Positions 43,313 through 52,718 of a stretch of DNA of 64,000 nt are shown piece after piece. The notes beneath the pieces are model-generated. The model did not search any database. It worked only from the letters and a program-made list of their open reading frames with translations, and was not told the DNA's origin. The translations under genes and the position numbers were made by a program. Location of the stretch: assembly GCA_963839475.1 (NCBI GenBank), contig CAWIVH010000020.1, positions 591,421 to 655,420 of the forward strand. The letters are read 5' to 3'. This stretch comes from CAWIVH01 sp963839475. GTDB taxonomy: Bacteria > Acidobacteriota > UBA6911. The stretch's first letter is position 1; every line of letters starts with the position of its first letter.

Positions 43313-45511
43313 TTATGTCTCATGGCAATCTTTCATAAACTCAGCCTCAATTTCTCCATACACCGCGATGTTGATATAGGTCCGAAATTTTTCAGTACGA
43401 TCCCTTGAGATCCCCCGCTCGGTCATCGCAGCCTGGAATCTCCGGTTGTTATGAGCGTACTCACCCTGTTTCTTCGCCCACCAAACGTAGATGCGGTACA
43501 ACTTCTTGCAGGGCAAAGCAGAGATCATTGTTTCGTAGACACATTCATCCAAGAACTGGCCAATGACATCCTGGTCCTCACGATAGTCTTGGGTTGCGTC
43601 GGCAACCTCGGCGGGGATGATGAGCCCATTCGCCTGCAAGTCCTGTAATCCCCGTACCATCCAGGCGAAGATACCTTCGCGTTCCTGCCACAAGGTTTCG
43701 AGCAGTCCTCTGTCTTGCCGTTCAGGCGGAAAAGCCACGTTGAACGGCACAAGCCGGATTCTCCGCCAAATGGCTTGGTCGGTACCCCTGATGGTCGGCT
43801 TATGGTTGGTTGATAGGATCAACTTGAACCGAGGCTCGAATTCAAAGAACTCACGGTGCAGAAACCGGGCTAAGATCAGATCGCCACCAGTAAGTTGCTT
43901 TACTAGCGATTCAGCCAACCGCTGTCCGTCTTCACTTTCAGCCGCAAAAACTGCTCGCGCCGAGTGAAGCCGTGCCAGATCATTGGGGATACCGCCATTA
44001 TGTTTTGTGAGGAACGTCTCGATCCCGCACTGGGAGGCATAGTCGCCAAGTATCCGCTGGATGGTCTTGACCAGGGTCGATTTGCCGTTAGCACCGCACC
44101 CGTAGAAGATTGCAAAGCACTGCTCGGTAGTACCGCCCGTTAGGCTGTAGCCGAAGTACTGCTGGACGAACCTGATCAGGTTCTGATTACTCTCAAAGAC
44201 CTCCCCTAGGAACCTATCAAACCGGTGACAATTAGCCTGCGGATCGAAGTTTACGGGTGCCAATCGTGTGATATGGTCGCCCCTCCGATGTTCTTGAAGC
44301 TCTCCGGTTCGCAGGTTGAGCGTTCCGTTAAGTACGTTGAACAGGAATTGATCCTGGTCGAGCTGGCCCACGCCGATTGAAATGCCTAGCTCGCTCTCGG
44401 CCAGGGTGAGCATGTTTGCGATACCCTTGGCAGATTCACTTTTCACGAGGTGTTTAAAGACCTTCTCCCTGAATCCCTGGTCGGCAACACCCGCCAAGCT
44501 GGAATAACAGGTAAGCACCATCTGCTTGGCAAGGCCGCTAATTGCGCCATTGTCATCGCGTACCCAACGCTTCCCGTCCCAGACGAACCATCCAATCTGT
44601 TTGCAAAATCTGACATTTTGCCCATGCTGCATCGCAAAAATCTTCGCGTTGCCGGTCTCTGTGAGGTGAATACCGTCAGGAGAGTTGGTTTTGAGCCACT
44701 TCTCAATGAGATCGGGATTTGTGATTACCGATCCGCCTCCCGGTTCATACCGGCCATAGGCGGAATCGACTTTGATTTTTGCCTCTTCCGGAGGAAAAGG
44801 TGAGGCGCATTCCCTTGCAGCCTGCTCGATCAGGCCACGGGCTGTATCGTAAGGAAGATCAGCGGCTCGGAACTTACATGCGAGTCGAAACAGATTATTG
44901 TCCCGTTGCCCTTCGGGCACCCCGGCGAGGATTTTGGCAGTATCGACTTTTTCCTTGCGGGTGCCGGTGCTCAACTCCTGCCGCAACCATGCAGGGAGGT
45001 CGGCCAGCTCTTCCTCCGGGCTAATAGCCCACGAATAGACATGCCCCGACTCGTGGATGGACGGTGCGGCGACCACATATCCGCCATCACCTCTTATGTC
45101 AATCCCGGGCAGAAGTCCGACTTTGTTGGGCACCGATCCACCAGGATGCTTTAAGAAGACATGGTAGCCTTTTGCGGTTGTAGCCTGAGGGCTCACGGGA
45201 ACCATCTTGCCGGTCATCGATGCATGACCCGCGTCACCATCAACATCGAGCACCACAAAACCAGAAATGCGCCCGGTTACTATGCCCACGTTGGCATCGG
45301 GCCGCGTGCGGAACCACCCCTTGATCTCGTCCTCGGTAGCGATTCTCTGCTGGTATTCTTTCCATGTGGGGAGAAGCGGCGTTTTGCTCTGAGGTCTTAT
45401 AGGTATGACCGACCATCCGCGCTTGGCGTACTCCAGGGCGGCATTTTCCATCTGGTTCTGTGCGATACCTAACCTGGATAAACATGTGGTGCTTTCCATA
45501 TCCATCTCCAC
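43313..45511 (-). CDS. Primase-polymerase / D5-type SF3 helicase (P4-like replication protein)
   Basis: The product has 732 residues. N-terminal bifunctional primase-polymerase domain (about 20-190): AKRGWSVIPIRPQSKTPLLP, then FVVLDVDGD and GIDIRGDGGYVVAAPS. A D5_N/DUF5906 region follows, then a superfamily-3 helicase with Walker A FYGCGANGKSTL near 480 and KLILSTNHKPTIRGTD as the sensor region, and a C-terminal winged-helix-like part. It should prime and unwind DNA for autonomous replication of the element. GTG 45511 and ATG 45505 are both possible starts. Confidence 0.92.
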   Translation of the reverse strand: MEMDMESTTCLSRLGIAQNQMENAALEYAKRGWSVIPIRPQSKTPLLPTWKEYQQRIATEDEIKGWFRTRPDANVGIVTGRISGFVVLDVDGDAGHASMTGKMVPVSPQATTAKGYHVFLKHPGGSVPNKVGLLPGIDIRGDGGYVVAAPSIHESGHVYSWAISPEEELADLPAWLRQELSTGTRKEKVDTAKILAGVPEGQRDNNLFRLACKFRAADLPYDTARGLIEQAARECASPFPPEEAKIKVDSAYGRYEPGGGSVITNPDLIEKWLKTNSPDGIHLTETGNAKIFAMQHGQNVRFCKQIGWFVWDGKRWVRDDNGAISGLAKQMVLTCYSSLAGVADQGFREKVFKHLVKSESAKGIANMLTLAESELGISIGVGQLDQDQFLFNVLNGTLNLRTGELQEHRRGDHITRLAPVNFDPQANCHRFDRFLGEVFESNQNLIRFVQQYFGYSLTGGTTEQCFAIFYGCGANGKSTLVKTIQRILGDYASQCGIETFLTKHNGGIPNDLARLHSARAVFAAESEDGQRLAESLVKQLTGGDLILARFLHREFFEFEPRFKLILSTNHKPTIRGTDQAIWRRIRLVPFNVAFPPERQDRGLLETLWQEREGIFAWMVRGLQDLQANGLIIPAEVADATQDYREDQDVIGQFLDECVYETMISALPCKKLYRIYVWWAKKQGEYAHNNRRFQAAMTERGISRDRTEKFRTYINIAVYGEIEAEFMKDCHET

Positions 45512-45520
45512 TGCCCTCGT

Positions 45521-45835
45521 CTACTGTGTCGAAAAAATCAGGGTCTTGAGATCCTGTAAACTTCGCCGAAAGTCTCCGACACCTACGATTCCGTTATTGA
45601 AGAACTGGGATTGCAGCTCCCGAGTCCGTTGCACATTGGGGAAGATGAAATAGACCCGGCCCCCCTCCCTCTCGACCCGCAGCAGCGGCTGTCCTTGCGC
45701 TACAAGGAATGCGGCGAGGTATAGGTCCGATGTTCTGAATTCGTCAGGTTGTGTGGGCTGTCTCGTTACCATCTCCATCTCCCGGTATTGGTCCGTTTGG
45801 GGAACCAAGGCTCTATCCTGTAACCTCGGTTCCAT
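45521..45835 (-). CDS. DUF5659-like small protein
   Basis: The product has 104 residues from ATG 45835; the open frame runs to 45892 and internal ATGs at 45778 and 45772 are also possible, none with a strong ribosome binding site. The core matches the DUF5659 pattern as I know it: FRTSDLYLAAFLVAQGQPLL, then GGRVYFIFPN and a closing LQDLKTLIFS. Members occur beside phage and island replication genes; function unknown. Ends 9 nt before the primase gene start, so probably one operon. Confidence 0.7.
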   Translation of the reverse strand: MEPRLQDRALVPQTDQYREMEMVTRQPTQPDEFRTSDLYLAAFLVAQGQPLLRVEREGGRVYFIFPNVQRTRELQSQFFNNGIVGVGDFRRSLQDLKTLIFSTQ

Positions 45836-46065
45836 GGTGCTATTTTCTTTGGCGGTCCTTGGCTCAAGCCTGCACCCTCTCTGAGAAATCACTTCCCCCT
45901 GGTATCACTGTCTTGACCGCCATGTCGAACCTGGCTAGCCTTGAAGCGGCTGTTGTTCTCGCACTAGCCGCGCAAAATGATCTTCCCAAAAATCAGAGAT
46001 ATTCTCCTCAAAAGAACCCTGTTGGGATTTTCTAGAAAAGCTGGGTTGCGTGCGTTTCCGTAGGG

Positions 46066-47019
46066 TTATCGCTGACAGCGAGATTTAATGCTGAGAGTGG
46101 TTTGCAGGTTGTATGGCCAGATTGCGGGATAGAGAAAACAGAGGATCTTGTTGATGATTTCGTAGACTTCCTGGGGTGTTACGGTTTTGCCTTTTTCCGA
46201 AATATTCCCTCCCGCATATTCCCAGTTTCTTTGAGGGTCGAAATGGGGGCGCAATTGCCGGTCGAGTCTCTTGAGGATTGGCGTCCAAACCCTCGCTATG
46301 CTTCCTGCCGTTCCCATCCACTGATTATCGTCAAGCAGTGCCTTTAGAGCCTCACCCTTTACAACAATATCAAGGGATTGGCAAACCATGTCACAGTCTG
46401 CCTCGATCATCTCCTGGAGGTATTCGTGGAATAGGCCACCCAATCCATTTTTCAGAGAGATATATCGTTTTTTGTGGGTAACAGCTTTGGAGCGCATGTC
46501 ATCGTATAATTTGCGCCAGGATTCATGATCGGCGAATAACGCAGAGGCTGGGTGACCGAGTAGCGATCCAAAGAGCTTGTTCACATCGATGTTTCGTAGC
46601 TCAAGGTCAGACAAAAGGGTGTTAAAATCTGCCACCGCCCCTTCAAAATGAGAGATAGCACTGCGTTTAATGCGGATCTTCGCCCAACATTCGATGTCTG
46701 GAAAGCAATTGAGGGCCAGACGCATCAGCAGCTTCTTTTGTAAAATAGGAGAAATGGATTGGAATGGCTTCGATCTCGACTTGTGGGTCACAACCATGAC
46801 GCGGTAGGTGTCATTTGTAACTCTGCTCATCTCATGTATGAAGGCGGTGTACTGGTCCAGGAGTTTGCTCGCGTTTTTAAAGGACGGCCTGTCGATTGCA
46901 TCAACCGCCTCCCTCAACCGCTGGAGCCGAAGATAGAAAGCGTATCCCTCCTTCAGGAGATTCCTGATGTCGCGTCCATTTTTGGAGTCTGAGCAAATCC
47001 AGAAAAATGATTTCGCCAT
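46066..47019 (-). CDS. Island protein of unknown function
   Basis: The product has 317 residues; ATG 47019 has GTGAGG 6 nt upstream, better than the ATG at 47034. Predominantly helical, without signal peptide or membrane segment. Stretches such as FYLRLQRLREAVDAIDRPSF and YRVMVVTHKSRSKPFQSISP show no motif I recognise. Base composition is lower in GC than the chromosomal genes. It lies in the run of same-strand island genes upstream of the primase. Confidence 0.7.
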   Translation of the reverse strand: MAKSFFWICSDSKNGRDIRNLLKEGYAFYLRLQRLREAVDAIDRPSFKNASKLLDQYTAFIHEMSRVTNDTYRVMVVTHKSRSKPFQSISPILQKKLLMRLALNCFPDIECWAKIRIKRSAISHFEGAVADFNTLLSDLELRNIDVNKLFGSLLGHPASALFADHESWRKLYDDMRSKAVTHKKRYISLKNGLGGLFHEYLQEMIEADCDMVCQSLDIVVKGEALKALLDDNQWMGTAGSIARVWTPILKRLDRQLRPHFDPQRNWEYAGGNISEKGKTVTPQEVYEIINKILCFLYPAIWPYNLQTTLSIKSRCQR

Positions 47020-47162
47020 ATAAGCCTCACCCATCCTCAGTACACCCTAATCGGCTCGGATAGGGGAATCACTGAGAAAAATGGGCGGATATTGCGGTGA
47101 GCTTCGGCAGAAAGGAGGGCATTTGTGACTCCAGCTTGGTGCTGCCCAGGGAGAAGCTGGTG

Positions 47163-47831
47163 CTAAAGACCGATGAGACTCAGATCACGGTAGGTGCGTT
47201 TCAAGCGCGAGACCGGGCCGGTACCGGCAGTGCGTTTGGGGGTGCGGTTTTTTGCTCCAGCGTGATGGCGGAGGAGGAAAATCGATTGGTCCAGGAAGTC
47301 CAGCTCCGCCTGAGTTTTCGCGCTCTGTTTCCTGGCCAGGAGGCGTTCCCGCCGCTTAAATAATCTCTTAAGCGGCAAAGCGATCTCCCGCCACCACTTA
47401 TTGCCGCCGCAATTCTGGCTCTGGTAGGTGAGGGTATGGCATTGTCGGCAAAAGGCCATTAGCAGGATGCTCGATCCTGGGAACTTAGGGTAGGTGAACA
47501 GCTTTCTCTTTTTCCTGCGGCATCCCGCACATACAAGCCAAAGCCGGGTCACCTCCCTGTCGGACACTCCCCATCGTCGATTGGGAACTCGGTGCGGTTC
47601 AGCCAGAAGGTGGATCGAGAAGTCATTACCAAGTATCTGGAAGTTAACGGCTCGGGCATCCTCTGCGGCCTTTAGCAGCTCTTTTCGGCCACACAATTGC
47701 CGCAAGTCGGCCAAGGTAATTTGGATGGCCTCTTCCACTAGGGGACGGGGTATGGCGGAGCAGTCGTGTCCATTCCCGCCTGGAATAGACTGGATCATCG
47801 AATTGCCGCTAAAGAATCGATTGTCATTCAT
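47163..47831 (-). CDS. Zinc-ribbon-type island protein
   Basis: The product has 222 residues. CAGC and CRQC pairs about 28 residues apart (LVCAGCRRKKRKLFTYP, then AFCRQCHTLTYQSQN) form a probable zinc ribbon. Proteins with the C-x-x-CH.LTY.SQ pattern are frequent in integrative elements and prophages, but their role is not known to me. The C-terminus is basic. Its start overlaps the stop of the RHH gene at 47828 (ATGA), so translation is coupled. Confidence 0.7.
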   Translation of the reverse strand: MNDNRFFSGNSMIQSIPGGNGHDCSAIPRPLVEEAIQITLADLRQLCGRKELLKAAEDARAVNFQILGNDFSIHLLAEPHRVPNRRWGVSDREVTRLWLVCAGCRRKKRKLFTYPKFPGSSILLMAFCRQCHTLTYQSQNCGGNKWWREIALPLKRLFKRRERLLARKQSAKTQAELDFLDQSIFLLRHHAGAKNRTPKRTAGTGPVSRLKRTYRDLSLIGL

Positions 47832-48199
47832 CGTCCGACACCACCAAGCTGATAATAGGCATCAAGAACGGCAAGATAGGCTTCGCGCACGCCCTTGGTC
47901 CGTGGGTACTGATCCGCTGTGGTGTGGGCCAGGGCGAGCATGTCCACGAGTCGTTTCCTCATTTGCGCCCTGAGATCTCCACTCCAGGCCCTGTAGGGTC
48001 CAGTGAGGGAGAATGCCTCGGCTGGCATGAATTGAGCGGTGCTGGCTGGCTGCTGGTCGTCGGCGGTACTGGCATCCGAGAAATACCGGCCAACTGCATC
48101 CCTGACCACAAAGCTAATATCCAGGCCGGTCTCCTGGCACCGGTTCTGGAGCCTGCCAAAATCCTCCTCGCCCAAGCGTATAGTGATTCGTCTGCTCAT
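47828..48199 (-). CDS. Ribbon-helix-helix protein
   Basis: The product has 123 residues. The N-terminal RHH reads MSRRITIRLGEEDFGRLQNR, then CQETGLDISFVVRDAVGRYF. The C-terminal part (about 60-123) is a helical domain without recognised family. GGGAGG lies 4 nt before the ATG. It is the first gene of the leftward island operon after the repeat block and is coupled to the zinc-ribbon gene, so it may regulate this operon (inference). Confidence 0.8.
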   Translation of the reverse strand: MSRRITIRLGEEDFGRLQNRCQETGLDISFVVRDAVGRYFSDASTADDQQPASTAQFMPAEAFSLTGPYRAWSGDLRAQMRKRLVDMLALAHTTADQYPRTKGVREAYLAVLDAYYQLGGVGR

Positions 48200-48329
48200 A
48201 CTACCTCCCGTCCTGGGTCATCTTGCCTATTTTCCGGTTTTGCCACGCGAACGATGCGCCAGACCGTCGGACACCCTCTATATCGATGATACCAAAAGCG
48301 TGTCAATACCACTGGACCAAGGGGGGGGG

Positions 48330-49180
48330 CGGACTATTACCGTTGTCCGGTTTTAAAACCTGGATGGCTTGCTGCCCAGCAGGTTGTATAGGGTGGGTTT
48401 TGTCTCGTGCCTTCGGGCTTGTCAGTTTGGCTGGTCGGCCCGCAGTGTCGTCGGCAGTGCGATCAAACTCGTTATTGCTGCCCGGAACGAGCATCTGAGA
48501 TCGGACACCCCCCGTAAATTCCTATCGTGACCTCTCGGTCCCCTCCTTGGTCAGGCACTGCCCTGGGGGCGATGTGGGACGGATTTTGGCTGGTTTCCGG
48601 TTATGGTCGGGCGACGACCAAGTGGGGGACGGGCCTGTACAACAGGTTATATATAACTATTGCCCTTCCGCCGCCCTCCATGACGGAATACGGCGGGGCG
48701 AAACAGGAACCGAGCGAGCGTTCCCAATGGCCATCGGGCTTGCAGGAAAAGGAGCGGTGGCGGCGGGATCAGGTCCCCGGCAGCGCGATCAAAGTCGTCA
48801 ATGCCGCTGTGGACGAGCATTGGAAACCGGATATTAAGCTTGGAATCCTCGCATATGCTCTCGATCCCTCCCTTGCCCATACTCTGTCGCAGGGGTGGGG
48901 CGTTTTTTATTGGTCTCCGGTTTTCGGCGGGGCAGGATCCAGGGAGTACAACAGGTTCTACAGAACTCTTGTCCCCGCCCCGCCTGCCATCACGGGACAC
49001 GGAAAGGTAAAGTAGGAGCAGTCCGAGCTTTCCGCAGTGCCGTACTTCTAACGAAAGGGGTGTCGATGTAGGCAGCAGCATAGTCAGCGGCAGCGCCATC
49101 AAAGAACACTGCCGGGGCAGGACTACCTTCTCCCCGGCATCCGTGGGCAAACTTGCATCAATGTGCCCGGATGGGTTCCT
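48330..49180. repeat. Noncoding block of three degenerate ~310-330-bp repeats
   Basis: Anchors recur in order: a TCCGGTT box near 48345, 48598 and 48918; TACAACAGGTT with an inverted tail near 48640 and 48948 (in the first unit only a weak AGCAGGTTGTATAG-like match); and GGCAG(T/C)G(C)GATCAAA near 48452, 48780 and 49089. The third unit can fold through GGCGGGGC/GCCCCGCC. Short open frames across it have no ribosome binding sites. The block separates the replication genes from the surface-protein cargo. Confidence 0.5.
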
Positions 49181-49284
49181 GTTAGGTTGTTCGTAAGCGA
49201 TAGCCGGGCTACACCTCCGTGGGGCGCGTTGCCGTTGATAAGCTCCTGAGCTTTCTTATTTAAGGCCTGGGCTGTCCCTTCCTA

Positions 49285-51909
49285 CTATGGTACAGAAAAG
49301 GACATAGCCTCACTCCAATCACCATATCCGAACTCATTCCAGGTCTGGATCCACCATTGTGCGTTACCGCTGGCCAGAACTGTTGAGGGCGTTATGGAGC
49401 AGGTGCCGATCCCAGACGAGCACCCGACCTGCTCTGCCGTATACCAAATCTTGATTTTACCGCTTGAGTTACTACTGTCATTGACCCATAGCTGATACCA
49501 GCTTGAATTCGAAACGGCATTCCACTTGTAGATTGGTGTATTTCCTTGGATGTTTCCGGTCGGAGAGATCAATGTCGCTTTCGCGGGCGGTGTGGCCCCA
49601 GGACAAGCCTGGAGTGTCGTTACCAAAGCACCAGAATTGTCGATAGACAACTTCGCGCACTTCTTCCCATCTGGCGATTTCAGGGTTACCCCCTCACTGG
49701 GAGTGCTCAAATAAATGCCCCCGTTTTGAACATGCAGGCTTGCCTGTGGAGCCGTAGTCCCTATTCCGACCCTAGTATCGGCTGTCGCGCCGTTAATCCC
49801 GTTGATGCTGCCAAGCACAAGGCTGTTGCTCTGGGCCACTTTGGCTTTGGAGCCGATTGCAGTGGCGTTGGTGATGCCTGCGGTGCCGTCAGAAAGGCTA
49901 CCAATGAAGGTATTGCTATCTTCCACCGTGTTGGAAAGGCCGGTGCTATCACCAACGAAGGAGTTACGGAAGCCCGTGGTATTGAAATAGCCAGCGTTGT
50001 AGCCGACGAAAGAGTTGCTATGGCCCGTGGTATTGGAGAAACCTGCGAGTGCGCCGAAGAGCGAGTTGGCAATCCCTGTCGTGGTATAGGCACCAGTGTT
50101 AGCCCCGACAAATGAGTTGGAGTTGCCCGTTGTGTTGGAGACACCAGTGTTGACACCGAAGAAGGCATTAGAGCTGCCCGTGGTATTGGAATGGCCCGCA
50201 TTCCGTCCAACGAATGAGTTGTAGCTGCCCGTGGTGTTGTAATAGCCGGTAATTTCTCCAACGAAGGTGTTGCCGCTGCCGGTAGTATTGGAGACGCCCG
50301 CGTTAGATCCTACATAGGAGTTGGAGGAGCCGGTAGTGTTGGCTAGGCCAGCACCTATGCCCAAAAAGGTATTATTAGATTCGGTGACGCTCAGCACCCT
50401 ATCACCTGCAATTTTAAATGATCCGCTCGCTCCGCTGATCTCTATATCACCAGCTACTGTTAAAAGTGAAGTTGGAGCTGTAGTACCAATTCCTACCTTA
50501 GTGCTGGCCGTAGCACCGTTGATTCCTTTGATGCCACCCAAAACGAGGCTGTTGCTCTGTGTGACTTTGGCTTTGGTGCCAATTGCAGTGGCGTTTGTGA
50601 TCCCGGCGATTCCGTCAGAATAAAAACCGATAAATATATTGTTATGCTCTACCGTGTTTGATAATCCGGATAACATACCAAAGAAAGAGTTGTAGTTGCC
50701 TGTAGTGTTGTGCTGGCCAGCGTGCATTCCGAAGAAGGAATTCCAGCTTCCCGTTGTATTAGATAATCCAGGTTGCACGCCGAAGAAGGAGTTATACGAG
50801 CCCGTAGTGTTATAGTACCCAGTCTGTAAACCGAAAAAGGCATTGTTAATTCCAGTGGTGTTGGCGAATCCGGTCTTAAAGCCAAAAAAGTTGTTTCCGT
50901 TTCCTGTGGTGTTAGAATAGCCCGCGCTGCCTCCAAAAAAGGAATTCACGTTATCATCCCTGACATTATTAGCTCCGGCATTTAAGCCATAAAATGTGCT
51001 AAAAGAGCCTTCAGAGGCATTGTGGTGGCCGATCCCGCTACCCGAGGCCAAGCTTTTTTCGCCATCTGCCGTTATTGATGATCTTCTCGGACCGGCGGCA
51101 TTGGTTCGTGTGTTCGACATTGTTCCCGCATATGAGCTCTGACCCCCTAACCCCACTTCTTCACGGGAGTATGAAGCAATAGGAAACCTGCCGATTGCGC
51201 TCGCGGACTTGAGAATTGTACCATCCGGAAATTGGATTCCTCCCGAGGTCCGGATTAGCCCTGCGACGTCCAACTTGGCCACTGGTTCCTCCACCCCAAT
51301 TCCCACGTTGCCCTCTGGAGTTATCCGCATCAGTTCTACATCACTATCGGCGAGCAGGTTTCCTGTGCTGAAGCTCAACCCGCCCCTGCCCGTAACGATC
51401 CTTCCGACTGTCCCGTCGTGAAGCATCTGAACGATAGGAAGTCCCTCCTCTTGGAGCAGGGTCACCGCATCTTCAGGTCCCTGGGCATTGGCGGAGTCAG
51501 CAGGCATCCTAAGTCCAGATTCCATGCGTGCGCTTCTACCCTCGATCCAGAATGCTCCTCGACGTTGGTTCTGCTTGCCGTCAAGCTCACTCACGGTGAT
51601 GAGGCAACCATACAGACCATTGGGTAACATGCTCTCGGACCCCTCTCCGATTCTCCAATCGAGGATGCTTCCATCCTTTTGACCCGAATCGAATACACGA
51701 TCCCCTGCCTGATTGAAGACCTCCAGGCGAATGGCTCTGGCAATTCCCAACGCCGTAAACCGAAGATTGTTCTGGCTAGAATGTGCTGCGACCAAGACCC
51801 GGAATGACCTGCTGGTTGCAGCGTCTCGGGAGCCAGTTTGAGCCTGAACAAGGCCATAAGATAAAAAAAGAATCGAGAGGACGTTGAACACAGAAGATTT
51901 TTGGATCAT
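49285..51909 (-). CDS. Large secreted adhesin-like protein with 17-residue repeats (tail-fibre/YadA-head-like)
   Basis: The product has 874 residues with a signal peptide ending near LVQA (residue 23). An early region has VGIGVEEPVAKLDVAGLIRT, typical of tail-fibre-type stalks. Two blocks of a 17-residue repeat follow: seven units (like TGYYNTTGSYNSFFGVQ) at about 305-425 and nine units (like AGHSNTTGSSNAFFGVN) at about 515-665. Each block closes with NATAIGxKAKVxQSNSLVLG and VGIGTTAP. The C-terminal domain (about 785-874) resembles a fibronectin-III-like fold. Trimeric surface fibre is likely (inference). The start overlaps the 57-residue gene upstream by ATGA. No membrane anchor seen. Confidence 0.85.
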   Translation of the reverse strand: MIQKSSVFNVLSILFLSYGLVQAQTGSRDAATSRSFRVLVAAHSSQNNLRFTALGIARAIRLEVFNQAGDRVFDSGQKDGSILDWRIGEGSESMLPNGLYGCLITVSELDGKQNQRRGAFWIEGRSARMESGLRMPADSANAQGPEDAVTLLQEEGLPIVQMLHDGTVGRIVTGRGGLSFSTGNLLADSDVELMRITPEGNVGIGVEEPVAKLDVAGLIRTSGGIQFPDGTILKSASAIGRFPIASYSREEVGLGGQSSYAGTMSNTRTNAAGPRRSSITADGEKSLASGSGIGHHNASEGSFSTFYGLNAGANNVRDDNVNSFFGGSAGYSNTTGNGNNFFGFKTGFANTTGINNAFFGLQTGYYNTTGSYNSFFGVQPGLSNTTGSWNSFFGMHAGQHNTTGNYNSFFGMLSGLSNTVEHNNIFIGFYSDGIAGITNATAIGTKAKVTQSNSLVLGGIKGINGATASTKVGIGTTAPTSLLTVAGDIEISGASGSFKIAGDRVLSVTESNNTFLGIGAGLANTTGSSNSYVGSNAGVSNTTGSGNTFVGEITGYYNTTGSYNSFVGRNAGHSNTTGSSNAFFGVNTGVSNTTGNSNSFVGANTGAYTTTGIANSLFGALAGFSNTTGHSNSFVGYNAGYFNTTGFRNSFVGDSTGLSNTVEDSNTFIGSLSDGTAGITNATAIGSKAKVAQSNSLVLGSINGINGATADTRVGIGTTAPQASLHVQNGGIYLSTPSEGVTLKSPDGKKCAKLSIDNSGALVTTLQACPGATPPAKATLISPTGNIQGNTPIYKWNAVSNSSWYQLWVNDSSNSSGKIKIWYTAEQVGCSSGIGTCSITPSTVLASGNAQWWIQTWNEFGYGDWSEAMSFSVP

Positions 51910-52079
51910 GACTCTTCTCCAGAAGGGCAGGAATTTAGATCGCTTTTCGACACCAGGAAAAAACGTCGATTCGTATCGTCCAGGACTCGGAGCTCAAGGG
52001 GGGGCTGCTGCCAATCACCTTGTCGCCCTTTCGGTTTCCGCAGATTCTTGAACCATTCTCTGAACTGGGAATCAGCCAT
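51906..52079 (-). CDS. Small protein translationally coupled to the adhesin gene
   Basis: The product has 57 residues, ATG 52079 with AAGGAG 7 nt upstream. MADSQFREWFKNLRKPKGRQ is followed by PLELRVLDDTNRRFFLV. No signal peptide or membrane segment. Its stop overlaps the adhesin start (ATGA), so the pair is one transcription and translation unit. Function unknown; a cytoplasmic accessory is possible. Confidence 0.65.
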   Translation of the reverse strand: MADSQFREWFKNLRKPKGRQGDWQQPPLELRVLDDTNRRFFLVSKSDLNSCPSGEES

Positions 52080-52259
52080 GATGTCGCTCCTTATCAATGC
52101 GGGGGCTTTTGTATCTCATCGCCACAGGACGTGCTTTGGATTACATCATTTGGCAAGCCGTTCAGCGTCCAAAATCTCGGCTGTACGCCCGTCCATGCTG
52201 GGGCATGGGTATAACGTTTATGTTCCAGCGCAATGACATGACCGCCGCGAGAGCCCTGT

Positions 52260-52718
52260 CTAGGATTCCGGGTCCACGAGGTCCAGATCCGGGGGCTCCG
52301 GGTACCGCTCCCCCTGGCTTGATTTCACCATATCGTACAGGTCCTCCCAACGGACCCCAGAGAGCTTGGCTAATTGTGCCGCCGCCTTTACCCGGCTCAC
52401 CACTTCCGCCGGGTGGGAGTTGAAGGCCAGTGTCATCTCCGCCAGCATGTCCAAAAACATTAGCCGGTCCTGGGGTTCCTTCGAATTCCGATCTATCAAT
52501 TTGGGATTGGACTGATCCTGCGGACCTTCGAGACGCGAGTTCTCCGGCGGCTGCTGGGTAGGCTGCGGTGAAGGCGCACGCAAATAGAGCACGTACTTTG
52601 TCTTATATATTGGATCATCCGGTGGTGCTTCTTTCATCCCGGCTTCGTCGCACAACTGTTTCAAGGTTTTTTTCGGCTTTTGAATGCCCGGCTGCGAGTC
52701 ATTCTTTTCGTTATTCAT
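52260..52718 (-). CDS. Hypothetical protein in phosphatase operon
   Basis: The product has 152 residues from ATG 52718 (AAAGGAGC upstream). Polar, proline-rich middle (APSPQPTQQPPENSRLEGPQ) and a helical C-terminal part (MFLDMLAEMTLAFNSHPAEV). No recognised domain. The start overlaps the stop of the phosphatase gene by ATGA, so it is the third gene of a tightly packed operon 54020-52260. Confidence 0.7.
   Translation of the reverse strand: MNNEKNDSQPGIQKPKKTLKQLCDEAGMKEAPPDDPIYKTKYVLYLRAPSPQPTQQPPENSRLEGPQDQSNPKLIDRNSKEPQDRLMFLDMLAEMTLAFNSHPAEVVSRVKAAAQLAKLSGVRWEDLYDMVKSSQGERYPEPPDLDLVDPES

Noticed and set aside
48527..49015. 162-codon plus-strand frame in the repeat block
   Set aside because: No start signal, no domain content, and it runs through degenerate repeats in changing frames.
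49900..50950. Regular DNA repeats resembling a CRISPR array
   Set aside because: The 51-bp period equals the 17-residue protein repeat, units vary at most positions, and no cas genes are near.
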